Assembly: GCA_950022295.1 (NCBI GenBank)
Contig: OX465598.1
Span: 342,439,324-342,503,323 of the forward strand
DNA from: Bromus sterilis
Taxonomy: Eukaryota; Streptophyta; Magnoliopsida; Poales; Poaceae
Direction of reading: 5' to 3'
Length of the DNA stretch: 64,000 nt
In this document: piece by piece, positions 43,451-55,931 of the stretch
How the letters are laid out: each line of letters opens with the position of its first letter
How positions within the stretch are numbered: the first letter of the stretch is position 1
Notes under the pieces: model-generated
What the model saw: the letters and a program-made list of their open reading frames with translations, nothing else
Told to the model about the DNA's origin: nothing
Databases searched by the model: none
Translations under genes and position numbers: made by a program

Positions 43451-44559
43451 TGGATCACTGCCAAAACAACCTTGAATCTGTTCATATAAAGAACATATCT
43501 GGTTCGTTAGTTTTTCATTTGTAAATGTAGTGGATGTTACTGTCAAGTCAATAGTCAGAGTAAGAAAAACAAAACCAGATGAAGGTTAATTACTCCATGT
43601 AGGTGATATTTTTCAACTTATGTGCAAACTAATAAGCTAGCTCGTCTACTCATAGTGGAACTCCAGGTCCAAATCATTAGATTGTCGGTGAGCATGTACT
43701 CAGCGAAACTGAATAAGATGAGGCCAAATCAATGTCGTTAATAGCAATGAGCTAGATGCAAAGCGTTGCTGCCATGTAGCCTCTGGGGCAGCGCAGAGTG
43801 GAGGCGGCGCCGTCCTCGTGCTGCAGGGCGGCGGGTATGCCAATGATGAGTTCCTGATTTGTGACGCCCTGCACGCGACTCACACGTGTGTTGCACCTCT
43901 GCACCCCGCTGAGCACGTTCAACAACGAAAGCACGTCCATCAGCCCGACACCATCCAGAGCGCATCCATCCGCCCGACACCGTCAAGCAACCGAAACGCG
44001 CCCATCAGCCGCATCGGCACGTGCATGCAGAGTTAACCCCAAGCCGTCGTCATGTGCACCGTAGCCCCATCTCACCCAACCATCCACACCTTCGCCGGAA
44101 CGATGATGAAACAACACGCCGGCGCGGGAGCTGCGCTCGTCGCAGCAGCTGTTGCCTGCTTGTTCTCATCCACGAGCAGCGCCACACGGAGGAAGAACGC
44201 AGCGAGCGGACGCTTGACCGGAGGAGGGGCGTGCTGGCAGCCGCGTCGCAGGATGGAGGCGGGGGCGGAGGGTGGTGGGACTGCGCGTGAAAGGTACGAG
44301 ACTTGAGACTGCATGTGCTAATTTGTCGGTTAGTGTGTGCCCTTCATCACACAACGAAGAGCAGCTGCGCTTGTCAGAAAATAGACTAAAAATCATGATC
44401 CAATGAAACGATTCAAAATGGTGATCCTCTTTTGGCCCCAACCGATCCCCGCCCCGCCTCCGTCCCCATTCTACCGCGACCGGCGTCAGGAAACAAAAGG
44501 TATAGCGCATCCCGAAGACATGGTACATTTTTTTGTCCCATCTTCCCCTCTTCAAAAGA
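43451..44559. other. No convincing gene; GC-rich patch
   Basis: The first part is AT-rich. 43,740-44,300 is GC-rich with overlapping short frames on both strands and no known domain. It may be a captured gene fragment or LTR leader. No terminal repeats were placed. Confidence 0.35.
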
Positions 44560-46825
44560 TGACTATGAAGAAGATGAAGGCCATGATGGTGAAGAACAAA
44601 GCCAATAAACTCAAAGGCTAGGGACGCAAGTGCAAACCTTCATAGACATTGGTGATGAACCATTCTTCGAGAATGAGCTCAATGCACGAGTGATGGATAA
44701 AAGAGAAAGATAAGCCAAAGGATCGAAGCGTAGAGGACATTACGCTTCGCAGGGCTTGGATAGCAATTAGCCTTTTTCCAAGGATACACCATAGAAAGGT
44801 GCATCAGTAGCATAGAATAAGAGCCAAGCTGCTGATACAACGCCTTTCGGCACACACAACACACACCACGACTACGACGATACAAACAACTCGCTTAGTC
44901 GAATCTCAAGCCTTGAAAGGCAAAGAGGCAGGACTCACAGAACAAGGGCCACGTCTCGACCGACAACAAAAACCCAAAAGCATAGCCCAAACTACATCTC
45001 AGGTTGGATCAACGCACTACAAGCACAGATCTATGATCTTCAGAACCAGAACTGTGAGTATGAACTCAAGTTCTCACGTATGGGTTTGGCTACTTAGTGC
45101 AGGATCCCGGAGACCGAGATGTCCTTCGAGACTGGAGAACCTTTACCGTGGAAGCGCTTCGCCAGGGAAAGCATGTTCATCCCCAACAACCAGGAGCAGG
45201 AAGAGGAGGAGTAAACTCCTCGGTTAATGGCATCCCCTTGGCTTGTTCCAAGTTTGGGGGAGTGCCTGTATCTTTTATCTTTTGTCTTTGTCTTTAGGAT
45301 TCAAGTAGAGTCTTATCATGTTTAGGGAGGTCACTTTATGAAATAGGTGTTGCTTTGAGGTCTATCACTCCTTTTGTGGAGAGCTTTGTATCAGTGAGTT
45401 CGGAGTCGTCTATGAAGGAATATTAATGAGAAGTTTATTGGTTTCTTTGCTACACTTGGTATTCTCTTCACGCGATCGACATCATGAGATGATTCTTATG
45501 GGGAGTTTTGACCTTATATCAGGTATGGCTTCGAAAACTTTATTTAATCTTGGCAAGTATAGCTTTGGTCATAACAACAAGCATGTTTTTCTCAAAGTAG
45601 CGACATAGCCAAAACCTTTGTGTTATTATGCTTGAAGTGTTATGTTACAAGGAAGACAACTTGATGTTTCATGTTAGTCTTAATGTTTATGCTTTGTACT
45701 GCTTGTATCTAAGTTGTCATCACTTGTCTGCTCTCTCAAAGCCTTGCTAGCCAAAACTCTGTACCAAGCGGAATTCTGCTTGTACTTCCATACCCTGAAA
45801 CCAACATATTCCACTTGAGTCCACCATACCTACCTACTTGTGGTATTCCACTACCACTCCTAAAGTACAAAACTTATGTGCTATCTTTAGATGTTCAAAA
45901 TCTTCTGTTTTGTGCCACTGATTCAGCTCATGAGGAAGTGGTGGGTAACCCATGATCTTCTTAATTTGGACAAGTTTTATCTTGGGATTGCATGTCTAAT
46001 CTGCAAACCCCTAATACGAGAAGGGACTGGCATGAGTGCCCAACTCGTAAAAGATAAATACTAAACACACAAGTTCCTTCGCCCTTTTTCGAGTGATAAA
46101 CAAAGGAATCCAAGGGGATGTGATCGTCCCCACATGGGAGCCGTTCCTCGAAACTTGTCCAAATCATGAAGTGAGTGAGTTATCTATCAGCATTCGTTGA
46201 CGGATCATGCACCTCCCAAAAGCTTGTTTTTATTCTGTTTGATCTAGAGATGGCACATGAGTTTTCCCTGCTTACCCTTTTGCACGGGGTTTATCTTTAT
46301 TTTGTGCTGAGTCAGTCCTTCCTTCTTCCTTCCTTTCTAAAGAGAGCAGACACTTGGTGTTAATAAAGATGCTTGCATATAAAGTTGCATTGAGATCTAG
46401 CATGTTACATCTTCGTTGACATTATCTTTTGATAAGTGAGTTGTTTACAAAAGCTTATGCTTGGTAAACATCTTCCTTTGTGTTGACATGTGCACTTCTT
46501 GACTAATAGCATGTTCTTTCAAAAGTTTCAACTGTTTAATCAAAAGAGAAAGAGCAGAAGTAAAAGCTATTAGTTGTTCCTTGACCAAGGCTATGTTTGT
46601 CGTGATTTGATGAGTTTTCCAGGTCCTACTTTGTTATAATTGTTACTACTTCTTATAAGGACCTTATGAGTTGAGGTTGCTGTTGAGGATGCTTAAGTTT
46701 GGTGAGGAATCTTGATGCTTCTTGTTCGTATTCTTTTTATCGACACTTCACTCTCTAAACCTGTGGACAGGTTTACCGAGCTCAATAATCGCTTGAGGAC
46801 AAGCGAGGTCTAAGCTTGGGGGAGT
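44560..46825 (+). mobile_element. 3' internal remnant of an Athila-like element
   Basis: Coding-like debris (about 45,000-45,220) is followed by a T-rich 3' untranslated region. This ends in a perfect polypurine tract AAGCTTGGGGGAGT (46812-46825) abutting the LTR at 46,826. That order is the 3' end of an element, so the LTR acts as its 3' LTR. The left boundary is approximate, and gag and pol of this unit are absent. Confidence 0.65.
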
Positions 46826-48392
46826 TGATACGTCCAAAAAGCATCACTATTTTATATTGTGATTTCACCTTATTCATTGATATTTTCCACTTTAAAGTGT
46901 CGTTCTTATGTTGTTTTGGCTTATTTTACACAGTTTACAACTTTCCGGTGCCGAAACAGCAGAACCAGGATTCAGCGGTGAAGAAGTGGAAACCAAGTTG
47001 CTGAAGCAGATCAAGTCCAAATATGATGAAATTTTACGGGGAGCATTTTTATGCCAAATGACTGGGAGTCACCGAAGGAGAAGGTGAGGGGACCCACCAG
47101 GCAGCCAGAAGGGTGCCTGGCGCGGCCCCCCTTCCTGGCCGCGCCAGGCACCCTCCTGGGTGCCTGGTGGCCCCTCTCGGTGCCCCCTTTCGCCTATATA
47201 ACCCCCTGGGGGTAGAAACCCCAAAACAGGAGCTGCTTTCGCGAGACGCCGCCGCCACGGTGCGGAAACCTACAGAGGAGAAAACCAATCTCCGGCGGAG
47301 AGATTCCGCCGGGGAGATCACCTCCCGGAAGGGGAGATCGTCGCCATCATCATCATCATCGTCACGGGCATCATCGAGATCATCATCAACATCATCCCCA
47401 ACATCAGCACCATCTCCATCTACATCCAATCTCATCTCACAATTGCAACTTGTGTTGTAATCCGTACTATCTATCCCCTCTACTCTGTTGATGTTGATTA
47501 CTACTTTGTGGTGAATGCTATTGAGTTTTGTTGGAGAAATATTATTGTGTCCAGATTGTTCATCACCTATTTATCACCTCTGATCATGATCTCTTTTATG
47601 TCTTGTGAGTAGTTACTTTAGTTCTTGAGAACATGGGAGCAGTCTAGTTGTTAGTAGTCATATGATGTTGAAGTATTATGTGTTGTGTGATACTTAAGTT
47701 GTGTTGTTATTTCTCTAGTGGTGTTATGTGAGTCGAACACATAACACTTCACCTTTAATGGGCCTAGAGGGAAACATTGTGCACAAAGGATGCTTATGGT
47801 GGGTTGCCGGAGTGACAGAAACCTGAACCCCAGTTCGCAGACTTTCGCACAAGGGAGTTATGGATCCTTGATCGTAATGCTGTGGTTAGGCTTATGCCTT
47901 AATTACTACCTTGTATTTGCGGATGCTTGCAAGGTGTGTAATCATAAGAGTACACTTATCTTAGTCTAGAAGGTGTACTAGCATTGATCCACCCACCGAT
48001 ACTTATCACACAATACATATTACTTGGCAGAGTATGGTGAAAGTGACTAGACTATCTCTCCCGTGTTTTCTCGAGAACGCTTTAGCCTTTATAAGTTCAG
48101 TTCCTAGGCTTATCCTTGTAAAAGGATTGGGCCACTTGCTACTCCTCAGTTACCCTGTTTACTTTGCCCGTCTTTTACTTTTCTGTTGCTTAAACCAAAA
48201 ACCCCTAAATATTTACCTTTGAGTGTTTGCAGTCTTTCCTTATCCAGTGTCACTTATCAACACCTTCTGCTCCTCGTTGGGATCGACATACTTATTTATC
48301 GAAAAGCTACAATTGATCCCCTAGACTTGTGGGGGTTGGCGCGGTTAACAGGGAAGGCAACCCAACTAAACCTATTAACTTCTCCGCCATCA
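46826..48392 (+). repeat. Athila-like LTR shared by two units (1,567 bp)
   Basis: It starts TGATACGTCCAAAAAGC and ends CCGCCATCA, with a TATA box (CTATATAA) near 47,192. A polypurine tract abuts it on the left and a primer site follows on the right. It is a different subfamily from the LTRs of A and B. Confidence 0.85.
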
Positions 48393-48403
48393 ACGAGCTT
48401 TTC

Positions 48404-48421
48404 TGGCGCCGTTGCCGGGGA
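48404..48421 (+). promoter_or_regulatory. Element C primer binding site
   Basis: TGGCGCCGTTGCCGGGGA, eleven bases after the LTR end, the same as in element A. Confidence 0.85.
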
Positions 48422-48470
48422 GTGTAGCGCTATTGGTAAGTGAAGCCGGTAAGGAAACTTTTATTTTCTG

Positions 48471-51400
48471 TTGTTACTTTCAGTCCTTATGGACTCTTCT
48501 GCTGTTGGTTCGTTGCTGGTAATGAGCCGCCCCACGACTGTGGTGGTCACTCCTACCCCTACTGAAATTGTGCCCTATAAAATACCATCTGGTATTGTTG
48601 ATTATGTCTTGGCTAATCGTTATACAGGAGAAGGACATCCGGGAGAACACCTGCTATATCTATCACAATTATGTTCTTTATTTAAGCTTGCAGGTGTGAC
48701 GATGGAGTTCGTCATGAAGAAACTATTCTCCATATCGCTCAAAGATAAAGCTTCAGATTGGTATAAGCTACTCGATAACTCTGATTCGCTTGAATGGCCA
48801 GAGCTTATGTCTCTCTTTTATGCAAAGTTTTATCCTCTTCGTGAAATTCACCAAGACAGGAATTACATCTACAACTTTTGGTCTCGCGACGGAGAGAGCA
48901 TCGCTCAAGCTTGGGGGAGACTGAAGTCCCTGATGCTCAAATGCCCAAACCATGAGCTCCCCAAGGAAATTATACTTACAAATTTTTATGCCAGGCTTTC
49001 TCGTCAGGACAAGGAGATGTTGGATGCCTCCTCTAGTGGGGTATTCCAGACCAGAAGTATGGAAGAAAAATGGGATCTTATAGAAAGGATCCAGAAGAAT
49101 ACTGAAGACTGGGAAATTGATAAAGATATTGAACCCGCTATAAACTATGAGCATAGCTACATTGAGAGTTATGTAAAGACTGATTACTTTAATACCTTTT
49201 GCTCTAAAATTGGTCTTGATTCCCAACTAATGGTTGACTTTTGCAAAGACTTTGCTTCTCATATTGATTCTTCCAGGACGAAGGAGAGTCAACATCATAA
49301 ACCTTTCAAGGAGTCAACCATTGAGATTAATGTTACTGATCCTGTTTTACCTGCAGTTGTGTATGAACAGCCTCCTTATCCCTCCAGGATAAAGGAGCAC
49401 TCTTTTGTTACAGGTATTTTAAATAAAAATGGAAGGACCACTGACAAACCTGAGGACACGATCAAGGTCCAGCCTCAAGTTGCAATGGTCAAGGATCTGG
49501 TAACAAGTGATATTGAAGGTTCCACTATTAGTTTTTGTGTTGTTGCCACTAACATTGTCACAGCCAGGAACAAAGGCCCAATTTCAGGTACACCTGTTGT
49601 ATCTGTCAAGATAGGAGATCATAATTACTATGGGCTATGTGATTTGGGATCCAGCATCAGCGCTATCCCCTTCACACTTTATCAAGAGATCATGCACGAG
49701 ATTCAGCCGTGTGAGATCGAGGACATAGATGTCACCATCCATCTTGCAAATAAACAAACAATCTCTCCAGTTGGGATTGTAAGAGATGTTGAAGTACTCT
49801 GCGGGAAGGTAAAATATCCTACAGACTTTCTTGTACTTGGTTCAGTGCAAGATAGTTTTTGCCCTATTATCTTTGGTAGGTCCTTCCTCAGCACTTGTGG
49901 AGCTATAATAGATTGCAAGAAAGGTAAAGTTTCTGTTGAATTCAACGGTGATCCGTATGAATTCAATTTCTCTAAGTTTTCTAAGCAGCCTCGTGGTACT
50001 GACTTGTCAAGTAATGACAAAATTATTGAAGAAATTGCTTCCATTGCTATTCCTCCTAACGATACTTTGCAGCAATTTATGGAGGACCACGAGAATGATA
50101 TACATATGCAGGAAATGAATGAACTACAAGACATATTTTTAAGACAACCTGCTATCCTGAAGCACAACCTACCGGTTGAACCTTTAGGAATCCTCTCGCA
50201 ACCAAAAGAAGACCCGGTGTTCGACCTAAAACCACTACCCGATACGCTCAAGTATGCTTATTTAGATGAAAAGAAAGTATATCCTGTTATTATCAATTCT
50301 AACCTTTCAGGGTATGAAGAAGAGCGATTATTGGAGACACTTCGCAGACACCGAGGTGCTATTGGCTATACTCTTGATGATCTCAAGGGTATTAGTCCAT
50401 CCATTTGCCAACATACTATCAATCTCGAGCCCGATGCTAAACCGGTTGTTGATCACCAACGACGGTTGAACCCAACGATGAAGGACGTGGTTAGGACAGA
50501 GGTTCTCAAACTTCTAGCCGCAGGTATCATCTATCCTATAGCTGATAGTAAGTGGGTAAGTCCCGTTCATTGTGTTCCAAAAAAGGGAGGTATGACTGTT
50601 GTCCCTAATGATAAAAATGAACTAATACCTCAGAGGACCATTATTGGATATAGAATGTGTATTGATTTCAGGAAGTTAAACAAGGCCACCCGGAAGGACC
50701 ATTATCCTTTGCCCTTTATTGATCAGATGCTCGAGCGGTTGTCTAAAAACACCCACTTCTGCTATCTTGATGGGTATTCTGGCTTCTCCCAGATTCATGT
50801 TAACACCGCAGATCAAGAGAAGACCACTTTCACGTGTCCCTACGGTACTTATGCTTATAGGCGTATGCCTTTTGGTTTATGTAATGCACCTGCTACTTTT
50901 CAGAGGTGTATGTCTGCAATATTTCATGGTTTCTGTGAGGAGATTGTAGAAGTTTTCATGGACGACTTTTCCGTCTATGGAAGCTCCTTTGACCACTGTC
51001 TCCACAAACTTAATAAAGTTTTGCAGAGATGTGAAGAAACAAATTTGGTGCTCAACTGGGAGAAGTGCTATTTCATGGTTAACGAAGGGATAGTTCTTGG
51101 ACATAAGATTTCCGCAAGGGGAATTGAAGTGGACAAGGCAAAAATTGAAGCTATTGAAAGGATGCCCTATCCAAGGGACATCAAAGGTATTCGTAGTTTT
51201 CTAGGTCATGCTGGTTTCTATAGAAGATTTATTAAGGACTTTTCTAAGACCTCGAAACCCCTCACCAATCTTCTCCAGAAGGATGTTCCTTTTGTATTTG
51301 ACGAAGATTGTAAGGAAGCTTTTGAAGTTCTTAAGAAAGCCTTGATAACCGCTCCTATAGTACAACCACCTGACTGGAATTTGCCCTTTGAAATTATGTG

Positions 51401-51902
51401 TGATGCTAGTGATTTTGCTGTTGGAGCTGTTTTAGGACAAAGGGTTGACAAGAAGCTGAATGTCATCCACTATGCCAGCAAAACACTTGATAGTGCTCAA
51501 AAGAATTATGCTACTACCGAGAAGGAATTCTTGGCAGTGGTGTTTGCTTGTGATAAGTTTAGGCAGTATATTGTTGATTCTAAAGTTATTATTCATACTG
51601 ATCATGCTGCCATTAAGTATCTTATGCAGAAAAAGGATGCCAAACCAAGACTCATTAGGTGGGTACTCCTTCTTCAAGAATTTGATTTGCAGATTGTCGA
51701 TAGAAAAGGAGAAGACAACCCGGTGGCGGATAATCTTTCAAGGATGGAAGATATCCCGCACGATCCTATTCCAGTCAACGACAGTTTTCCAGATGAACAG
51801 CTTGCTGTTGTAAAAGTACAATCTCATTCCAATCCTTGGTTTGCAGATTATGCTAATTTTATCGTTGCAAATTTTTTGCCTCCAGGTTTTACATTTCAGT
51901 AG
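48471..51902 (+). pseudogene. Athila-like Gag-protease-RT-RNase H polyprotein
   Basis: A 1,143-codon frame; the likely start is the second Met (MDSSAVGS, 48489). Gag spans about 1-270 with SDWYKLLDNSDSLEWPELM and FWSRDGESIAQAW. The protease motif CDLGSSISAIP is near 390. Reverse transcriptase includes CIDFRKLNKATRKDHYPLP and the active site FMDDFSVYG near 830. RNase H includes CDASDFAVGAVLG near 977 and HTDHAAIKYL. The frame ends in TAG at 51900-51902, where the same frame continues with integrase-like sequence. One nonsense change therefore separates RNase H from integrase. The enzyme motifs look intact, but the deletion downstream makes the unit defective. Confidence 0.92.
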
Positions 51903-52081
51903 AGGAAGAAATTCTTCACGGATTTGAGGCACTACTTTTGGGATGATCCACATCTTTATAAAGAAGGTGCAGACGGGATCGTAAGAAGGTGTATACCGGA
52001 ACACGAGCAACAAGACATTCTTCGACAATGTCACGACAGTCCCTATGGAGGACATCATGCTGGTGAAAGGACCGCACATAA
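51903..52081 (+). pseudogene. Integrase N-terminal fragment
   Basis: In frame after the TAG: KKFFTDLRHYFWDDPHLYKE, then CIPEHEQQDILRQCH and GGHHAGERTAHK. These are the start of an Athila integrase and part of its HHCC zinc finger. It breaks off before the second Cys pair, and the next codons come from the inverted LTR of element B. Confidence 0.9.
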
Positions 52082-52114
52082 AGCAGAAATTATAGATATG
52101 TTTTGGACGTATCA
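52082..52114 (-). repeat. Element B 3' LTR stub
   Basis: Only the first ~33 bases of the LTR, reading TGATACGTCCAAAACATATC on the minus strand, survive next to the polypurine tract at 52115-52128. The corresponding full LTR is at 55932-57562. Confidence 0.85.
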
Positions 52115-52128
52115 ACATCCCCAAGCTT
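52115..52128 (-). promoter_or_regulatory. Element B polypurine tract
   Basis: Minus strand AAGCTTGGGGATGT directly before the LTR start. This form is better preserved than the degraded version in element A. Confidence 0.75.
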
Positions 52129-54945
52129 AATTCCTGCTCGTCCTCGAGTAGGTAAATGATAACGGCATAATTTCTGTGGTGACAAGCTAGCAACCATATA
52201 AGAACTTTGAAAAGTAAAGCAATCAAGGTTAGAAACTCAATTCAAGTCATAACATGCAAGAGTCTATATTAGCATTGAAACAAGTAACAAAAGAACATTA
52301 GGTGCAAGATCTCTCGCTGTCCGTGACTCGAATGTCTCCAAATGGTGTTTGCGTGCAAGAAGGGGGATAGGGAATACGAGAAAAACAACTTATTTGTTGA
52401 GAACTCAATCTACTAAAGTTCACACTTGGTCTTTTTCTGGAATCTTATCTTGACTCGTTCCCAGACCACTAGTCAGGTACGAGTCAATTTGATCCACTCC
52501 TTTTTCAATATTTTGAGCACTCATGCAATGGATGAGCGTAAGCACGAGAGTTGACACTTAGGATGGTAAAGAGAGAAGTGCGGAGGAGGAAGACAAAAAG
52601 GATGAGAAAGGCTCACATCAATGAGGACAATCATAGGCAAGAGATGCCAAATGATAGATATGATGTGAGGAGTAGGGATTGCCATGCAACGGATGCACAT
52701 ACGAGCTAGGAAGCTCTCCAATGGAACTAGTGGGGGTGCATCTAACTTGCTCGCTCATGAAGACCTAGAGCTCGTTTGAGGAGTCTCATCCTTGGAATAT
52801 GCAAGCCAAGTTCTATAGTGTGAAGGTCCCCACATAGCTATATGCATAATGATCATCTCTATGGAGTACAAGGATATAAAGGGAGTACTAGTGTGGATCT
52901 CTCAAAAGGATAGTAGTGTTGCCCCTTTCTCTCTTTTTATTTCTTTTTCTCTTTTTTCTCTTTTTTGTATTTTTGTGGCCTCAATGGCTCTTTCTATTTA
53001 ACTCTCATTTGTCCTCTTTGGGATCTTTTTATTGTGTCCACTTTGGGATCTTTTCCTCACTTAAGGGCAACACTCTATTTTACAAGAAGGTAAAGGAGAT
53101 CTTTCACACTTTACAAGGTACTCAAAATCATAAAGAAGATGTAACTATCATGATGTATGCAATGTATGTCGCTACCAGTGTAGCAGGAACATGTATGACA
53201 TGAAGATCAAGTCATGAAGAGGTGGATGTTGCATGGCAATATATCTCGGAAAGGCTATGGAAATGCCTTGATAGGTAGGTATGGTGGCTGTTTTGAGGAA
53301 AGATATAAGGAGGTTTATGATAACAAAGCGTATCATGCCAAGGGTTTGGATGTACCGGCGAAGGTGGACACCAACTCTCGGAGTGAGAAGAAGGCAATGC
53401 ACGGCACGGGAGAGGCTAGCAAAATATGGGAAGGTGGAAGTGTCAACTTTCAATACTTACATTAGTCCGAAGAACTCATGCACTTATTATCGGTAACTCT
53501 CAATCTAATAAGGAGGTTCAAAAAGAGACAAGTACCCCGAGGAGGAGTCTATGGGGGTTTGGTTATCCTTGCGCATCCTCGACTCATGGTACGTGAGTGT
53601 TCTCTAATATTCGATCCCTCCAAAGATTAGTGATCCATCTAGTAGCTAGAGTTCTCAACTAGTTTTGTAGGTTTTGAAAATACACATGGATTGCCCAAAA
53701 TACGACACCTATCACTAATAGGCTAGATCTCTTGACACCAAAAGTTCAAACATTACTCACAACAATACCTCAAAACTATTGCAAGTTACTACTAGAATTA
53801 AATAGCCACCTCAGTTACCTACTTTCAAGACAAGACACAACTCAGTGCAACAACCAACTCTCTTTAACAAGATAAACATGAAAACTAAAAAGAGTTCCAG
53901 CAACAAACTAAACAAAATCCAAGGCTCTTGCTAAAGACAAACTAAGACTAAGACTAAACACGGCAGCAGCTACGAAAAGATAAAGAACACACAACAACAA
54001 AAAGATAAGCAGGAAAAATCCTATGATGTGTTCTAGAATTTGAAAGTGGAGCCTGTTTCTCTCCCACACAAAGTAAGGCGGGATCTAACTTGTTATGAAC
54101 AGCAAGCAAAGCTAAAGAAAACTAAAAATAAAACCTAAGATTGAGACGCTCCAAGCATAGCACATAACGCATGAAGTGATAAAAATATAGTGAGACGAAG
54201 GACGAACTGATGATTGTTGATGGAGAAGGGGATGCACGGGGGCATACCCAAGCTTATATGCTTGAGTCTCCTTGAATATTTATTGGGGATGCATGGGGGC
54301 ATCCCCAAGCTTGAGCGCTTGACACTCCTAGATCTTCTTTCATCATCTTCCATCGCACACTTGAAAACTCCCTTCATACATAACTCATCATAAGCTGATT
54401 AGAGAGGTTAGTACCCTTAATAAAATAAAATTTCCCCACTGGATATAAAGATATTCTTGAAGAGCTACTGTTTCTCAAGAGTGCCGAAAAGTTTTTGCAA
54501 AGAAAAAGCAAGCTTAAGGTTTGCAAAAGTTAGGAGAGACAAAACGTGGCAGAATCTGTGAAAAACAGAACAGCAGGTAGTAAAGAATTTTTTAAGGGCA
54601 CTTCTGCAACTCAAATAAAAAAACTCAGAACATACGGAAGTTTCACAATTGTATAGAGCACGTTGTCAAAAAAATTCAGATCAAAAATATGATCTGGTGA
54701 TTTGATTCTAATTTTTCTGTCAAGGGACAGAATCTGTTTTCTGGACAGCACGTCACAACTTTTGCTCCCTTATCATAAGAGGCTATAACTTGGCACAAAG
54801 CTGAAAAATAAAGATACAATGATGTTGCTACAGTAGTAACAAACATCAAGACACAACAAAAAGCAAAAAGAAACCTAAATTCGTTGCGGGCTGCCTCCCG
54901 AAAGCGCTTTCTTTTATGCCTTTAAGCTAGGCATAATGCAAAAGA
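52129..54945 (-). other. Element B non-coding interior
   Basis: Inverted copy of the element A 3' interior (37,660-40,440), including the folded AAGCTTGGGGATGC motifs near 54,230-54,310 and the conserved phrase near 54,890. Frames here are mirrors of those in element A and are not supported as genes. Confidence 0.8.
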
Positions 54946-55764
54946 TCAAGTTGTATCAATCGAATCATTATCAAGATCAAAAAGCTCTTCAATTGTACAA
55001 CTAGTCTTGAGAGGTCTTTCAAATAAAGTCCTAATGAAGATACTTCTAGGGAGATAACCAAAAGGCGGAAAATCAATGGAAGATTCATTTATAAAATCAT
55101 CAGAGAGAGGTATTTCTTCCAAAGTTTTCACGGTTTCAACTTCTTTAGCAATGGTTGGTTTATTTTTAGGTCGGGGAACTCTAGGGAAATAATTGAACTT
55201 AGGTTCCCTTCTTGCTGAAGTCTCTACCTTTTTTGGTTTGATTGAGGTAAAAGTAGTTCCTAGGGTATTAATGATTTCCTCAATCTTATCGATCCTAGAA
55301 AGATCCGTATCGCGGGATTTGATGACCTCCAAAGTTTTAATAATTTTAAGCATGGAGCTATCAAGCCTATTCAAATTCCCTTGAATCTTGCGATCCAACT
55401 TATTTATCCTAGTTATACTTGGTATTTCTAACTCTATCTTTTCAAGTTTCTTCATAATGTGAGCTAGAGTTATATCTTCTTGTATGCTAGCAATAGGGAG
55501 ATTTCCAACAAGATTTTCAATAACATTAAGAGACTCCCAAATCGGGGCTTCTAGGAAATTCCCATTGATAGCGGTATCTAATATGAACCTATTCCAAGGA
55601 GTAATCCCGACATAAAAATTTCTAAGCAGGATAGTAGTGGATTGCTTCTTGGTGGCTCTTTTTTGAGAATCATTAATTCCATACCAAGCATCTTTTAAAC
55701 TTTCACCACCTTTTTGTTTAAAGGTGAGAACCTCTGTCTCAGCAAAGGCAAAAGGGACAGACAT
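54946..55764 (-). CDS. Element B ORF, Gag-like fragment with helical C-terminal part
   Basis: A 272-residue protein beginning MSVPFAFAETEVL about 140 bp after the primer site. The first part (FKQKGGESLKDAWYGI ... LLRNFYVGITPWNRFILDTA) resembles the middle of an Athila Gag. The following 90 residues, rich in Ile/Leu/Lys/Glu (IMKKLEKIELEIPSITRINK), could form a coiled coil. No nucleocapsid zinc knuckle is seen. The frame is open upstream into the LTR, but the ATG at 55764 lines up with the equivalent ATG of element A at 36387. It might supply a particle-forming protein or be a Gag remnant. Its coding content differs from that of element A. Confidence 0.6.
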   Translation of the reverse strand: MSVPFAFAETEVLTFKQKGGESLKDAWYGINDSQKRATKKQSTTILLRNFYVGITPWNRFILDTAINGNFLEAPIWESLNVIENLVGNLPIASIQEDITLAHIMKKLEKIELEIPSITRINKLDRKIQGNLNRLDSSMLKIIKTLEVIKSRDTDLSRIDKIEEIINTLGTTFTSIKPKKVETSARREPKFNYFPRVPRPKNKPTIAKEVETVKTLEEIPLSDDFINESSIDFPPFGYLPRSIFIRTLFERPLKTSCTIEELFDLDNDSIDTT

Positions 55765-55903
55765 AATGACACCACTAGCAAGATAAATAATTTTTTTGTG
55801 ATTTTTGAAATAAGACACAAAGATAAAAACTGAAAGGTAAACTAACAAGACTAAAAAACAAAGGTAAAGGGTAGTGTGCAACTCCCCTATCTTAGCACTC
55901 GGA

Positions 55904-55921
55904 GTCCCCGGCAGCGGCGCC
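55904..55921 (-). promoter_or_regulatory. Element B primer binding site
   Basis: Minus strand TGGCGCCGCTGCCGGGGA, one base different from elements A and C, ten bases inside the 5' LTR. Confidence 0.85.
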
Positions 55922-55931
55922 AGAAATTTTC

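Larger units (their letters stand above)
48393..52081 (+). mobile_element. Element C: Athila-like gag-pol unit, 3' part deleted
   Basis: After the LTR and primer site comes gag, protease, reverse transcriptase and RNase H in one frame. A stop codon and an integrase N terminus follow, cut off at about 52,081. Sequence of element B in opposite orientation begins there. The integrase core, 3' region and 3' LTR are missing, so the unit is not autonomous. Confidence 0.88.

Noticed and set aside
47049..47435. An Asp-rich minus-strand frame of 128 codons
   Set aside because: It arises from a (TCA/TCATCA)n run in the leader of the LTR at 46,826-48,392; not a protein gene.
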